Below are positions 33,001-45,600 of a stretch of 64,000 bases of DNA, piece by piece. The translations under genes were made by a program, and so were the position numbers. The stretch is taken from positions 7,391,001 through 7,455,000 of the forward strand of contig NC_064039.1 in NCBI RefSeq assembly GCF_932526225.1, written 5' to 3'. This stretch comes from Nematostella vectensis (lineage: Eukaryota; Cnidaria; Anthozoa; Actiniaria; Edwardsiidae). The notes under the pieces were generated by a model. The model was not told where the DNA came from and did not search any database. It saw only the letters and a list, made by a program, of their open reading frames with translations. Each line of letters starts with the position of its first letter. The first letter of the stretch is position 1.

Positions 33001-36000
33001 TCCCCTCCCTGCTTCATAACTCTCCTTCCTTCCCTCCCCTCCCTGCTTCATAACTCCCCTTCCTTTCCCTCCCCTCCCTGCCTCATAACTCCCCATTTTC
33101 CTCTCCCCTCCCTGCCTCATAACGCTCTTTCCTTCCCCTCCCCTCTCTGCCTCATAACTTTCCTTCTTTCCCCTCCCCTCCCTGCCTCATAACTCTCCTT
33201 CCTTCCCCTTTCTTCCTTGCCACATATTTCTCCTTCCTTCCCCTCCCCTCCCTGCCTCATAACTTCCCTTCCTTCCCCTCCCCTCCCTGCCTCATAACTT
33301 CGCTTCCTTCCCCTACCCTCCCTGCCTCATAACTACCCTTCCTTCCCCTCCCCTCCCTGCCTCATAACACTCCTTCCTTCCCCTACCCTCATCCCTGCCT
33401 CATAACACTCCTTCCTTCCCCTCCTCTCTCTGCGTCATAACTCTCCTTCCTTCTCTTCCCCTCCATGCCTCATAACTTCCCTTCTTTCCCCTACCCTCCC
33501 TGCCTCATAGCTTTACTTCCTTCTTCTCCCCTCCCTGCTTCATAACTCTCCTTCCTTCACCTACCCTCATCCCTGCCTCATAACACTCCTTCCTTCCCCT
33601 CCTCTCTCTGCGTCATAACTCTCCTTCCTTCTCTTCCCCTCCATGCCTCATAACTTCCCTTCTTTCCCCTACCCTCCCTGCCTCATAATTCTCCTTCCTT
33701 CCCCTCCCCTCCCTGCTTCATAACTCTCCTTCCTTAACTTCCCTCCCTGCCTCATAACTCTCCTTCCTTCCTCTCCCCTCCCTGCTTCATAACTCTCCTT
33801 CCTTCACCTCCCCTTATCCCTGCCAAATAACTCCCCTTCCTCCCCTCCCCTCCCTGCCTCATAACTACTCTTCTTTCCCCTCCCCTCCCTGCCTCATAAC
33901 TCTCCTTTCTTCCTCTCCCCTCCCTGCCTCATAACTCCCCTTCCCTCCCCTCCCCTTCCTGCCTCATAACTCCCCTTCCTTTCCTCCCCTCCCTGCCTCA
34001 TAACTCCCCTTCCTTCCTCTCCCCTCCATGCCTCATAATTCTCCTTTCTTCCCCTCCCCTCCATGCCTCATAACTTCCCTTCTTTCCCCTCCCCTCCCTG
34101 CCTCATAGTTCTCCTTCCTTCCTCACACCTCCCTGCTTCATAACTCCCCTTCCTTCCCCTCCCCTCCCTGCCTCATAATTCTCCTTTCTTCCCCTCCCCT
34201 TCCTGCTCCATAACTTCCCTTCTTTTCCCTCCCCTCCCTGCCTCATAGTTCTCCTTCCTTCCTCTCCCCTTCCTGCCTCATAACTCTACTTCCTTCCCCT
34301 CCCCTCCCTGCCTCATAACTCCCCTTCCTTCCCCTCCCCTCCCTGCCTCATAACTCTCCTTCCTCCCCCTCTCCTCCTTGCCTCATAACTCTCCTTCCTT
34401 TCCCTACCCTCCCTGCCTCATAACTATCCTTTCTTCCCTCCCCTTCCTGCTCCATAACTTCCCTTCTTTCCCCTCCCCTCCCTGCCTCATAACTCTCCTT
34501 CCTTCCTCTCCCCTCCCTGCCTCATAACTCTCCTTTCTTCCTCTCCCCTCCCTGCCTCATAACTCTCCTTCCTTTCCCTACCCTCCCTGCCTCATAACTC
34601 TCCTTCCTTCCTCTCCCCTCCCTGCCTCATACCTCTCCTTCATTTCCCTACCCTCCCTGCTTCATAACTTCCCTTCTTTCCCCTCCCCTCCCTGCCTCAT
34701 AACTCTCCTTCCTTTCTCTCCCCTCCCTGCCTCATAACTCTCTTTCCTTCCCCTCACCTCCCTGCCTCATAACTTCCCTTCTTTCCCCTCCCCTCCCTGC
34801 TTCATAACTCTCCTTCCTTCCCCTGCCCTCATCCCTGCCAAATAACCTTCCTCCTTGCAACATAACCCCCTTTCTCCCCATGCTCCTCCCGCACACACAA
34901 GCGTCATCTCTCTTACCTGTAGTTGTCATACCGATAACTTCAGCTTTTCTGAGAATCGCAATGTCTTGCATTTCCTTAAGTTCATTTAATCGCTTGATTC
35001 TGTCCCGGTAAAGATCTTGTGCATTCCTGTTTGAAAACAGAAAAAGCAAACTTTGTGAGCAACAGCATCGTGATTCCGATGGATACGATGGGAGTCCAAA
35101 TACGGCAGCAGAATCCCCTACAGAACAAGTTACATAAACTTGATGCCTTGCAATCATGGGAGCGTTAAGTTTGATGTGGAGCTACTCAAAGTGCGATATT
35201 TTGCTTCACTACTTACATGTCCTCGGCAACCTCTCGAAATGCAACGCGTATATTCCTGGACCAGTAGCGATACAATCGCCAGCGATCGGCCAGCGGGAGC
35301 TCCCACAAATCTCTCCCCTTTGCCGCTTCGACTTCTTGTTCAGTCATCACATCTTTTGATCTCAATTCTCTCTTCAGGGTTTCGTTCCATCTTGACTGTA
35401 TACCCCTTGCTCGAGATGACTTGTCCCGAGCTTTGACCTTATGGGTTCTATTTTCTTGTGGAGGAATAATGTCAAATGGATAGACAGTCTGGATTCTTTT
35501 CTCTGACCAATGCCTTGAGAAAATAATTTTAATCACTTAATTATTGTTGTGTTTGTTTTCATTAATGTTATTAATATCATCACCATCACCATCACCATCA
35601 CCATCACCATCATCATCATCATCATTATTATTTTGATTATTATTATTATCACCATCGCCATCACCATCATAATCATTATCATTGTTATTTATTACTACTA
35701 TATATCTATCGAGAACCGCTTCCGCTAGCCAAAACCACATTCCAAATGGTCCTAAGACAAGGTCAATCCAATTTACTAAATAATTTACTAAAAATAATAA
35801 CCTCGACGGTCTCGATAATTTCTTAGTAAGGCGCTAGTGTTAATCTAGAGTAATTGGCTTGGATGTGACTTTTGCCACGATTTCAAAGGTTTTCTTGAGA
35901 CAGGCGCTAACTCATATGGCACCAGAAATAGCAACCTTCTTTAAAAAGACATTTAGGAGTCCCTTCGTACCATTAAAAAAATGATTCTGGTTGGCTTAGT

Positions 36001-39000
36001 CATCCACAATAAGAAATGACACGAAATTCACGAAAGTTTGATATATCTATCGAATATGAAAACCTTTGTTCCAGGATAGGATTATCATAATCGTCTCCAT
36101 CATCTAACATTCTTCCCGCCATCAATGCATCCGCTTCGAATGTGAAATCACCATCTTCACTACGCAAAGCATGGGGCGCTGATCTGCACGAGGCAGGGCG
36201 CATGGGCTCCTCCAACATCCCGTCATTTTCGAGGGTGAAGTCGTCATTCTCTTCAGCTCTCGCGTCGAGAACTATCCGTAACGATTCATAATAAAAAAGA
36301 AGATATAGATATTAAGGATAATTATAGGTTATTTCACGGTTGGTGAGCGCGTACGATTTTTATTCACGAGTTGTGTAAAACAAACAAACGAGCGCAGCCA
36401 TTGAGTTTGTTTTACACAACGAGTGAATAAAAATCGCAAAAGCGAACTAACAGCTAAATAGCTTATTTATTATACACATACCGAGATTTAAAAGGAGCAA
36501 AAAAACTTTCAGATATAAAACATTTCATTTTGCATGTTATTTTGTTCTTGAGCTCCATTGAGCGAAAGAATAAAAATTTTACTGTGAAAATTGAATACAA
36601 AGCGTTCAAAATGTAAGACAATAGATTTGCTACTCTCAATGACACTGTAGAGGATTATGTAGAAAGTCTTGAAAACAAGAATAGATTTGCTACTCTCAAT
36701 GAGCGAACTGAGACACATCAAGGAGCGTTTCGAGCGGGTCGTCGAGCAAACGAAACAATTTTGCTAACAAGTGAAAATAATGATATAGCCAATCAGAACG
36801 CCGATACGGGGTTTTTCACTAGTGGAAAAAATCGTACGACCAATCAGCTGGCTTCTCTAGCGCGAAGAGACCAGTTTTATCGCAATGGTATTTGGCCCGT
36901 AAATCTGGGTATGTATATAACAATATTATATGTGTATTTCTTAAAGGGAGTTGCACCACATTAAGTTTTTTTTATCATTGAAAATTTAACTGGCAAGCTT
37001 CCATGGGGGCAGATCCTGTGTGATCTTTTATAGGGATCAGGAGGAGAGTAGCCTGTGTACAGCCGCTTACAAACCTGGTAACAATATTATAAGCGCCTGT
37101 GAAACCCTCGCGCTAGTCGTGTCCCATCCATTTCCCGAATTCTGGAAAATCTTCTGATTGGCTAACCGGAAAAACAAGCACGTGCAATCGACAGTGCTGA
37201 ATAACGTATGCGCATGCGCGTGTTCTGGCGAAAACAAACAAAATCTCAGTGTCGAATCGATCGAGTAAAGGTAAGAATGGCTGACTTCAGTCGTTGTTTT
37301 GACAAGCTGTACAGCATTAAAACCATACTGTACAAAAGATGACAGATTAGATTGATAATGAGGGAGTCAAAGAAAATTATAGCCTTAGCTTTGCGCTAGT
37401 TCTCTTAGCATTCGCCAAAATGTGACAGTTCGCCGGTAATAAGCCGCCATTTAAAAACAATAAGGCGCGCGGTACTGGAACTAGTCTTGCGTTTTTCAGC
37501 ACTGTCCGTGTAATCTTTTTTGGGGGAGATTGATGTCCACCGGCTTTTAGCCAGCAATGATAATTGATAAATATGACGATAATTTTAGAGTTTCTGAGTT
37601 AGAGTTGTAGGACTGATGTATGTTAAAAAATATGCCAGGTTGGATTGCGTTCTCTGTTAACATAAAAATCGTAAATAACAGATATCGACCCTTGGTTATC
37701 GGTAGAGGCGAATTTTCAAAGTTAAAAAACGCACTCGAGCCGTCCGCACGTAACACCAAGGAAAGGAGAGAACAGGAAACAAACAACCTAAAAGCTTCTA
37801 ATGAAAACCTATAACCTAATCTTCGTTGAATATCGGAATTAGTATCAGTTCGGAAACTTCAAGTATGACTGAGTCAGTCGTAGTAATAGTAGTACTTTCC
37901 TAACAACAAAGTGCAACAACAAAAATCTCTTTGTTATTCTTCAAGTATAGCAACAACCAACTACAGTTCGAAGTTTGATATGTCATTAGAATTACAGGCT
38001 TGAAGGATATACTTAAGCGATTATTGTCCGGTATTAAAAACACTGATCGCTTAATCGAAATTTGAATTTGAACACGTCGCTGGCCTCGAGAGAGACTGAC
38101 TAAATTATCGTATTTGCTATGTATTTGCAAATGTATTACTGGAACACGATTAGCGATAGTGTTTCACCAGAAGTTACTAATCCTGTTGCCAGGCTAGTTA
38201 GCGGATGTACACAGGCTAAGAGGAGAGGGGAGTACAAATGGATAAAAGATTTTGAGTTTGTTTGTGAAATAGAATCCAATACAATTCCTCTACAAGTTCA
38301 GTCCAAAAGGGAAAAGCACCCCCCCCCCCCCCCCCCAGAACCCATGCCACTGTTTACTGTACCTCCTTGCGTTATCCCACCGATTTGCCAGATCTGGTCT
38401 GTCCCAATTGCTTCTGGGAAAATATATAATTTTTTCAGTCTACCACGGACTGGGCCGACTCGTAGAGAGTATTGTGTAGCTAGAAGTCGGTGCTCTCCGA
38501 TGAGTCTTTCGCTCACGAGAGTCCCATCATGCCACAGCTGTGCCAGCCCCGACTCGTAGTTGTACGAAGCTACTACGTAGTTCCACTCGTAAAGCCTTAG
38601 AACCGGGGATGACAGTGTACAATTTTGCGACGGGAAATAGTCACTACCTTCGCCTTTTGAGTCTCGGCTAAATAAAAAGATAGTGAGACACTTTGAGTTG
38701 GTAAAAGAAAAGCAAATTTGACGATGTTTTTTTTAAACAATTAAACAATTCTCCTAAGGACGAGGTCTTATATGAAAGTTTACGAATTGCTGTTCTCAGA
38801 GCTCGTTGCCATAATTCTCTGTATGTGCTGGTCTGAAAACCATTAAAAGCATTGCACGTTAAAGCAGATTCTCTCCGTAGATGAGGTATGGTTTCCCCAG
38901 TTTCCAATCCGCTGTTATTGGTATGAATGTATTGTCTGCGAACGCTCGGAAGCCGGGAGGTGAGTGCCACTCAGGCGGCCAGGTTTTTTTTTTTTTAAAG

Positions 39001-39664
39001 TTTTTGACAAGTTCATGATAGCAAACATTTTTTTTTCTTAGAATCACGCGACAATCCAGGAGCTGACCAGTTTTGTAATTATACTTTTTGGAGCTACCTT
39101 AAGATGACTATTAATTTGGTAACACATTGGCTTCTTGCGCGAGGATCTCGTCTTTTCATGGTGGTTATATCATTCTTACCAAGCAGACCAAGAGCCCTAC
39201 CTCGGAAACGATGCGACCAGGACTCCCTTGTTCCTTTTTGTTCCATGTTGTTCCACTGCTACTCCTTTACGGTCTTTGTTGCCATACCAGACTATCTTTC
39301 CGCGATCTTCTGTTTTGGGAAACACGAATACCACAAGCGTTATGGACCTTCTTACGTCAAGGAATGCGCGTGAAGGGATTTCGACAAAGCTTTCTGCCGA
39401 TCCACGGAGTTCTAACCACCCATCACCTGGTCCCTCGATTCGGGCGTGGCTAAACCTCGCCTTGTGGTCCCGACAAACAAAGTTTCGCCCTGCGGACATC
39501 CTGGAGAACGGAAAGCTGGCGACACGGTGGACAGCTGGGAAATTGAGCAAAAAGAGTTGTGATCAGCTTTCTTGGCTGTGACATATATGTCACATAATCG
39601 GTTATAATCGGTTTCTCCTACATTTTGTAAACTTAGACATGTTGATTTATCTAAGGCAATAAAG

Positions 39665-39695
<31 letters not shown>

Positions 39696-42600
39696 GCTAA
39701 ATGAGGTATCAAAAACACAACAAACAAACAAAAAATGAACTCAAATCCTCTATTATCCACAGAATACCTAAACTTTAGATTTCTGGTCTCTTAGATTTCT
39801 CAAGATGATAGATGTCATTTATGTTTAAAACGTTTTGGGCCAAATGATTCCCAATATAAATTTAGAACATTGGCAATTGCTGAAGGTCAATCGCACCCGC
39901 ACACACGTACAAAAAAGTATAACATTATGTGACAGAAATAGATATGAAACTATTTCCCGTGAAATGTATTATATGCTTGAGGTCTAGCTGCGTTATTCAA
40001 TACACGAGACGTTCAGGTCGCACTATACAGTATCAATCTTACAAAATAAAGGAAAACTTATCTGGAAATCCATTTTAAAGGAAATTTTAAAAGCTGGTAC
40101 ATGCTTTCCGAAAATAATAAAGCTAACACAAAAACTTACGTCGATCGGAATTTGGTTGTATGAGTTCTAACCAAAAGAGCATAGCTGACACGAGTGAGTT
40201 TTCCCTTCGACGAGTGAGGCATTTCATCTGATCACGTGACATCTCTCCATGATAAACAAGTTCCTTCTCATGAATCACGTGATCCATGCATATTCGCCGA
40301 TTTTCCGTTGCGCCATTCAGCTTTTGCTCCATGTCTCTTAGTTTTCCTTTGACCTTCTGCATCGCACTGACTTGAGGTATAGGTACTTTGGGAAAAGAAA
40401 TAAATGTTTATTTAGAATCGGCAAACAGATCATCAATATGGAATCATACATAGGATTCACTGTAAACACGCTGATCGATATATATGCCTAGCTTTTACAC
40501 GCTGATCGATATATATGCCTAGCTTTTACACGCTGATCGATATATATGCCTAGCTTTTACACGCTGATCGATATATATGCCTAGCTTTTACACGCTGATC
40601 GATATATATGCCTAGCTTTTACACGTTGATCGATATCTATGCCTAGCTTTTACACGTTGATCGATATCTATGCCTAGCTTTCACACGTTGATCGATATCT
40701 ATGCCTAGCTTTTACACGCTGATCGATATCTATGCCTAGCTTTTACACGCTGATCGATATCTATGCCTAGCTTTTACACGCTGATCGATATCTATGCCTA
40801 GCTTTTACACGCTGATCGATATATATGCCTAGCTTTTACACGCTGATCGATATCTATGCCTAGCTTTTACACGTTGATCGATATCTATGCCTAGCTTTCA
40901 CACGTTGATCGATATCTATGCCTAGCTTTTACACGCTGATCGATATCTATGCCTAGCTTTTACACGCTGATCGATATCTATGCCTAGCTTTTACAAGTTG
41001 ATCGATATATATGCCCAGCTTTTACACGTTGATCGATATATATGCCTAGCTTTTACACGCTGATCGATATCTATGCCTAGCTTTTACACGCTGATCGATA
41101 TCTATGCCTAGCTTTTACACGCTGATCGATATCTATGCCTAGCTTTCACACGTTGATCGATATCTATGCCTAGCTTTTACACGCTGATCGATATCTATGC
41201 CTAGCTTTTACACGCTGATCGATATCTATGCCTAGCTTTTACACGTTGATCGATATATATGCCCAGCTTTTACACGTTGATCGATATCTATGCCTAGCTT
41301 TTACACGCTGATCGATATCTATGCCTAGCTTTTACACGCTGATCGATATCTATGCCTAGCTTTTACACGCTGATCGATATCTATGCCTAGCTTTTACACG
41401 TTGATCGATATATATGCCCAGCTTTTACACGCTGATCGATATCTATGCCTAGCTTTTACACGCTGATCGATATCTATGCCTAGCTTTTACACGTTGATCG
41501 ATATATATGCCCAGCTTTTAATGAGGTATGATAAATATTCGTTCTATCTAGCCTGAAAAATGGTGTGCTATATGGGATTCCTATTATGGCGGCAATGCTT
41601 CTTCGAGACATCGAAGACATTAGTTTTTTTCGGGACTAGGTGTGTTCTGTATGGTTGACCGCAATACAGTGACCAAGTAAGAATATTTATATTAATGGTG
41701 CTGATGGTATCATACATAAATTTCTGCAAGGTTCTAAAGAAAATAAAGTAACGAACCTGGGTTTTCTCGTCTAAGGTTCTTCAAAATACACTTCTCCAAC
41801 TTCTCGCTTGCACTTCGTCCTCCAACACGGACGATGCCGTTGGGGCGAAACTCGTGTATCCCCTCCAAAAACTGGTCCAGAGCGTGGTTAGTGTAGCACA
41901 CCACAAGGATTGGTCGGTGTCGGTTAATTTGGCGAAGGTTTTGTAGTTGTTCGCCTTGAACATTATCATCGCCGTCATTTCCGCTGTCCCACTTACTCTT
42001 GTTATGCAGAAGCACCTTGGCTACCTGGTGATAGCAAGCCATGAGACAAGAATGGTAAAAGGGAGCTGATAACGATGGTGTTACTGATCATATCACGTTG
42101 ACGATAACACAAATAATGACGACGATAACGATGATAATGATGACGATAACAACGATAATGATGACGATGACGACAACAACAATGATGATGACGAGGACGA
42201 TAACAATAAAAATTATGACGATGACGATAGCAACAACAATGATGACGATAACAACGATGATAATAATGAAGATAACATGAATAATGATAATGATGACGAT
42301 ACCAACAATAATGATGATGACGATAATAACAATAACGATGATGACAATAACAACAATAATGATGATGACGATAACAACAATGATGATGACGATAACAACG
42401 ATTGTGACGATTTTGATGACGATGGCGGGTTGTAATTAAAAACGATTATATGTGGCTATGACAATGGCACTTAAGGAATAATGGTACTACGCAGAGACGG
42501 AGATCAGGATGTCGAGAAATATGGTACTGATGGTATTAATAATGGTTATAACAAAGATAATAAAGAAGATAATCATTGGAAGAATGCATTTTTTTCTTGA

Positions 42601-45600
42601 AAAAAAAAAGACTTCTTGAGATTAAATCGACCAAAACCTCCTTTCAAGGAAGCCCACCTTCAAGCCTATGTAGGTCTTGCCAGTCCCAGGAGGTCCCTGA
42701 ATGACCGAAAACTCTTTCGTCAAAGCAGTTTGCACAGCACGAAGTTGAGATTCGTCCAGGTTTAGAGCCTCGGCACTTGGCCAGGAATTTAAATCAAGAA
42801 TATCCACTGACTCCCCGAAAACATCTAAAAAGTTATAACAAGAATTATCTCATTAAAAAGCAAGCAGCAAGTATTACAATGATGGATCTGTTACCTTTCG
42901 TGCCTGCTGCATTGTCAAACTTCCGTTTTCGTCTTACTCTAGAGGAGAAACCATAAGAATTTAATCGTGAACTTATGGATTGTAAATAAAGAGGAAATAT
43001 ACCTTTCATCTTCCATAATAGGAGTGAGGTCGTAAGTGATTTTCTTGATTTCACATTCACTTTCATCTTTTATCAAACCCTCCTCCTCTTCCTCCTCCTC
43101 TTCTGCCTTCGCCCCCTTACTACTCCGTAGGTAGGCAGGAGGTTCAATTACGTTTTCGCAGTAAACAATGTACTTCTGTTAAATAAGAAAACATGTTGAA
43201 GTTAAGTCAAACGTACCTGGCTTTTAATGCTATGGCGCTTGCATCTAACACTCGACTGACAAGCGTGACCGAACATGCGAAGACACTAAGAACATCGACA
43301 TGCGTGACCGATTCACCCGAAGACACGACTATCATGCTGACAAAACAACCGAAGATACGACTGACATGCGTGACCGAACACGCTGAGACACCGAAAGAAG
43401 ATGCCGAGAGGCAGCACAATATAAAAGCGCTGCCTCTCGGTGAAAAAGCACTCGACTCACCATCAGAATACTAAGCAAGACATTACACGTTGTCTCTAGC
43501 AGCCCTGGACTCAACATAGGGATATTTATCTCACCTGGAATGGCATGGACTGTGGATCGATCTCTTGCAGCCTTTGGAGCACGTGACGATACGACTCAAA
43601 GTATGCCACTGTCTCTACCATTGTGTAGACGTTTGCCGAAATATCCCCAACTGCTTGGTTAAAGCGTATGTGCACTATTCCCTACAGGAAATTAACAAAA
43701 TACAACCTTTTTTCCCCGAATTTTAAATACACTGGTACAGTAATCCTAACTCTTTATGACTTTGTTTAAGTGTCACCAGTGTCGCTGAATAACGTGTTTG
43801 TTCTGTAACTCTTTAGAGGCAGCTGATGAGTACGCTGAAGAACAAGATACTGCCAAAAGAAGTGGCTAGTTCGTTTTCGTGGGCCACGATTTATTGAACA
43901 GTCGGAGCCTGAAGAATCCTGCGAATCTTTATGATTCTCATAGTAATCCGCTTGATTGAAAATAATAAAAGAGCAGGCGCGTAGGCAGGATTGGCTAAGG
44001 GGAAGAGGGGGGGGGGGGGAGGGGGGTTGCGCAGTCATAAATATCATATGGAAAACAGAAATCATATGAAAAAACATAATATTTGAAAAGTCCTTAATAA
44101 GGAATTACCCACATTTTGGCTGTGTACGCGCCTGAAGAGATTCATTTTCAGCGTGGCGTCATACAAGATACTAGATGGTGACAGATACCTGAAAATTCAC
44201 GCGCATCACTCTCTCTGACTTCTAGCGTGTAATCACTAGGTAATATGGGTGCAATAAAGCTCTAAAAATGCGAATGTTTTCCTACCTTCTCTAGCTCGTG
44301 CACATCTCTTTTTTCCACCGTCGCCAACATGGATGATTTGAAGTTGTCCATAGAAAGGCAGAGAAGAGACCCGTAGATGAGCCTTTTACAGTTCTTCCAG
44401 TTAACTCTCTTCAGCCTCGACATATCAAATTCCACTTTGTAGGAAATCCCTTGGTAACTAAACACAGGGTCCAGGACTCGAACATTGTGGTAGAGGCGAA
44501 TGTCCTAAACATTAAAAACAAACGAAACCCCATCCATCTCGGGTCATCCTTCTCTCGATAGGGATATTGCCAAAGAACGGTAATAGCAAAAGAATGAAGA
44601 TACCACCCTGACGAAACACTCAAATTAGGTTGGGAAATTCAAAAGCTTCATTTGAAAATGCAACTCAACTTTTCTCGACCAATCTGAACCCGTGTTTAAC
44701 TGGCATTCCACCAGCACCAATGTGAAAAACATTCACGGTTTATCGAGAAAATTGATATATGTAATGTAAACATCAGTTTGATTTTGTCTGTTTTGGAAAT
44801 ATGAAAAAATTTTGCGCTTTCATTGGAACTAGTGGGAATCAATGCCAAGTAAGATCGCATTTTCTCGATCGCACTATTCTAGCCGTTACTCTGACTTTGC
44901 CGTGTTTTATTATTGCAGAATTGCTAAAGTTAATGGGAGTGGCAGGGGGGCAGCCTCTGCCTTAATGAATCATGGGGCGGTTAACCAAAATCATGACTTG
45001 TGTTATAGAAGTCTGCCAAATCTCTTTTCTATTTTCGGCAGAGCACCCTCCCCATGAAACATTTGCTGCCAAATCTGCAAGGGGCCGTTGAGGAAAAACC
45101 ACCCACCTGCGTGGAATTTAGTTTGGTTGACTCATCTTGTCCCAACAGCTCCTGAATCCCCTGACGCAGAGGGCGAATAAAATCTTCACGCATCAGACGA
45201 AACTGCGCATCCAAGTAGTCGTCCGGCCCAGAATACGCACCCACTGTCTTGTTTTTCCTTAGAAAAGGCCTGCTTGTGGTACAGAAATCGTCTTGGCTTG
45301 GAATTACGCTCATTTGACGATAAGCGCTGTAGGTTTCTGATGAGATAATTGAGGTTTAATCCAGGGGCAGATCTATCTGTTCGCTAAAAGGGGGGGGGGC
45401 TGGCTCAGTAAGAAAAGGGGTGAGTGGGTGATTTCTTTTGTTGCATGTGGCTTCCTGCCAGCCCAAAGGGGGAGGGGGGTTAAACCCTCTCCCTAGATCC
45501 GCTACTGTGATCAGAAAGAAATATCATAACCCCAGGGTCGTGACAAATATTTTGTTTATGCCGTCAAACTATTGCAATCATATGACCATGATATCTTCCC

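Noticed and set aside
32669-33120. Open frames on both strands in the polypyrimidine array
   Set aside because: Low-complexity translation (KQGGE/EAGRG or SPPCFIT repeats) of a tandem repeat inside a ZNFX1 intron.
42098-42398. Met/Thr/Ile-rich and Ser/Leu-rich frames
   Set aside because: Simple GAT/GAC trinucleotide tract read in two frames; no coding character.
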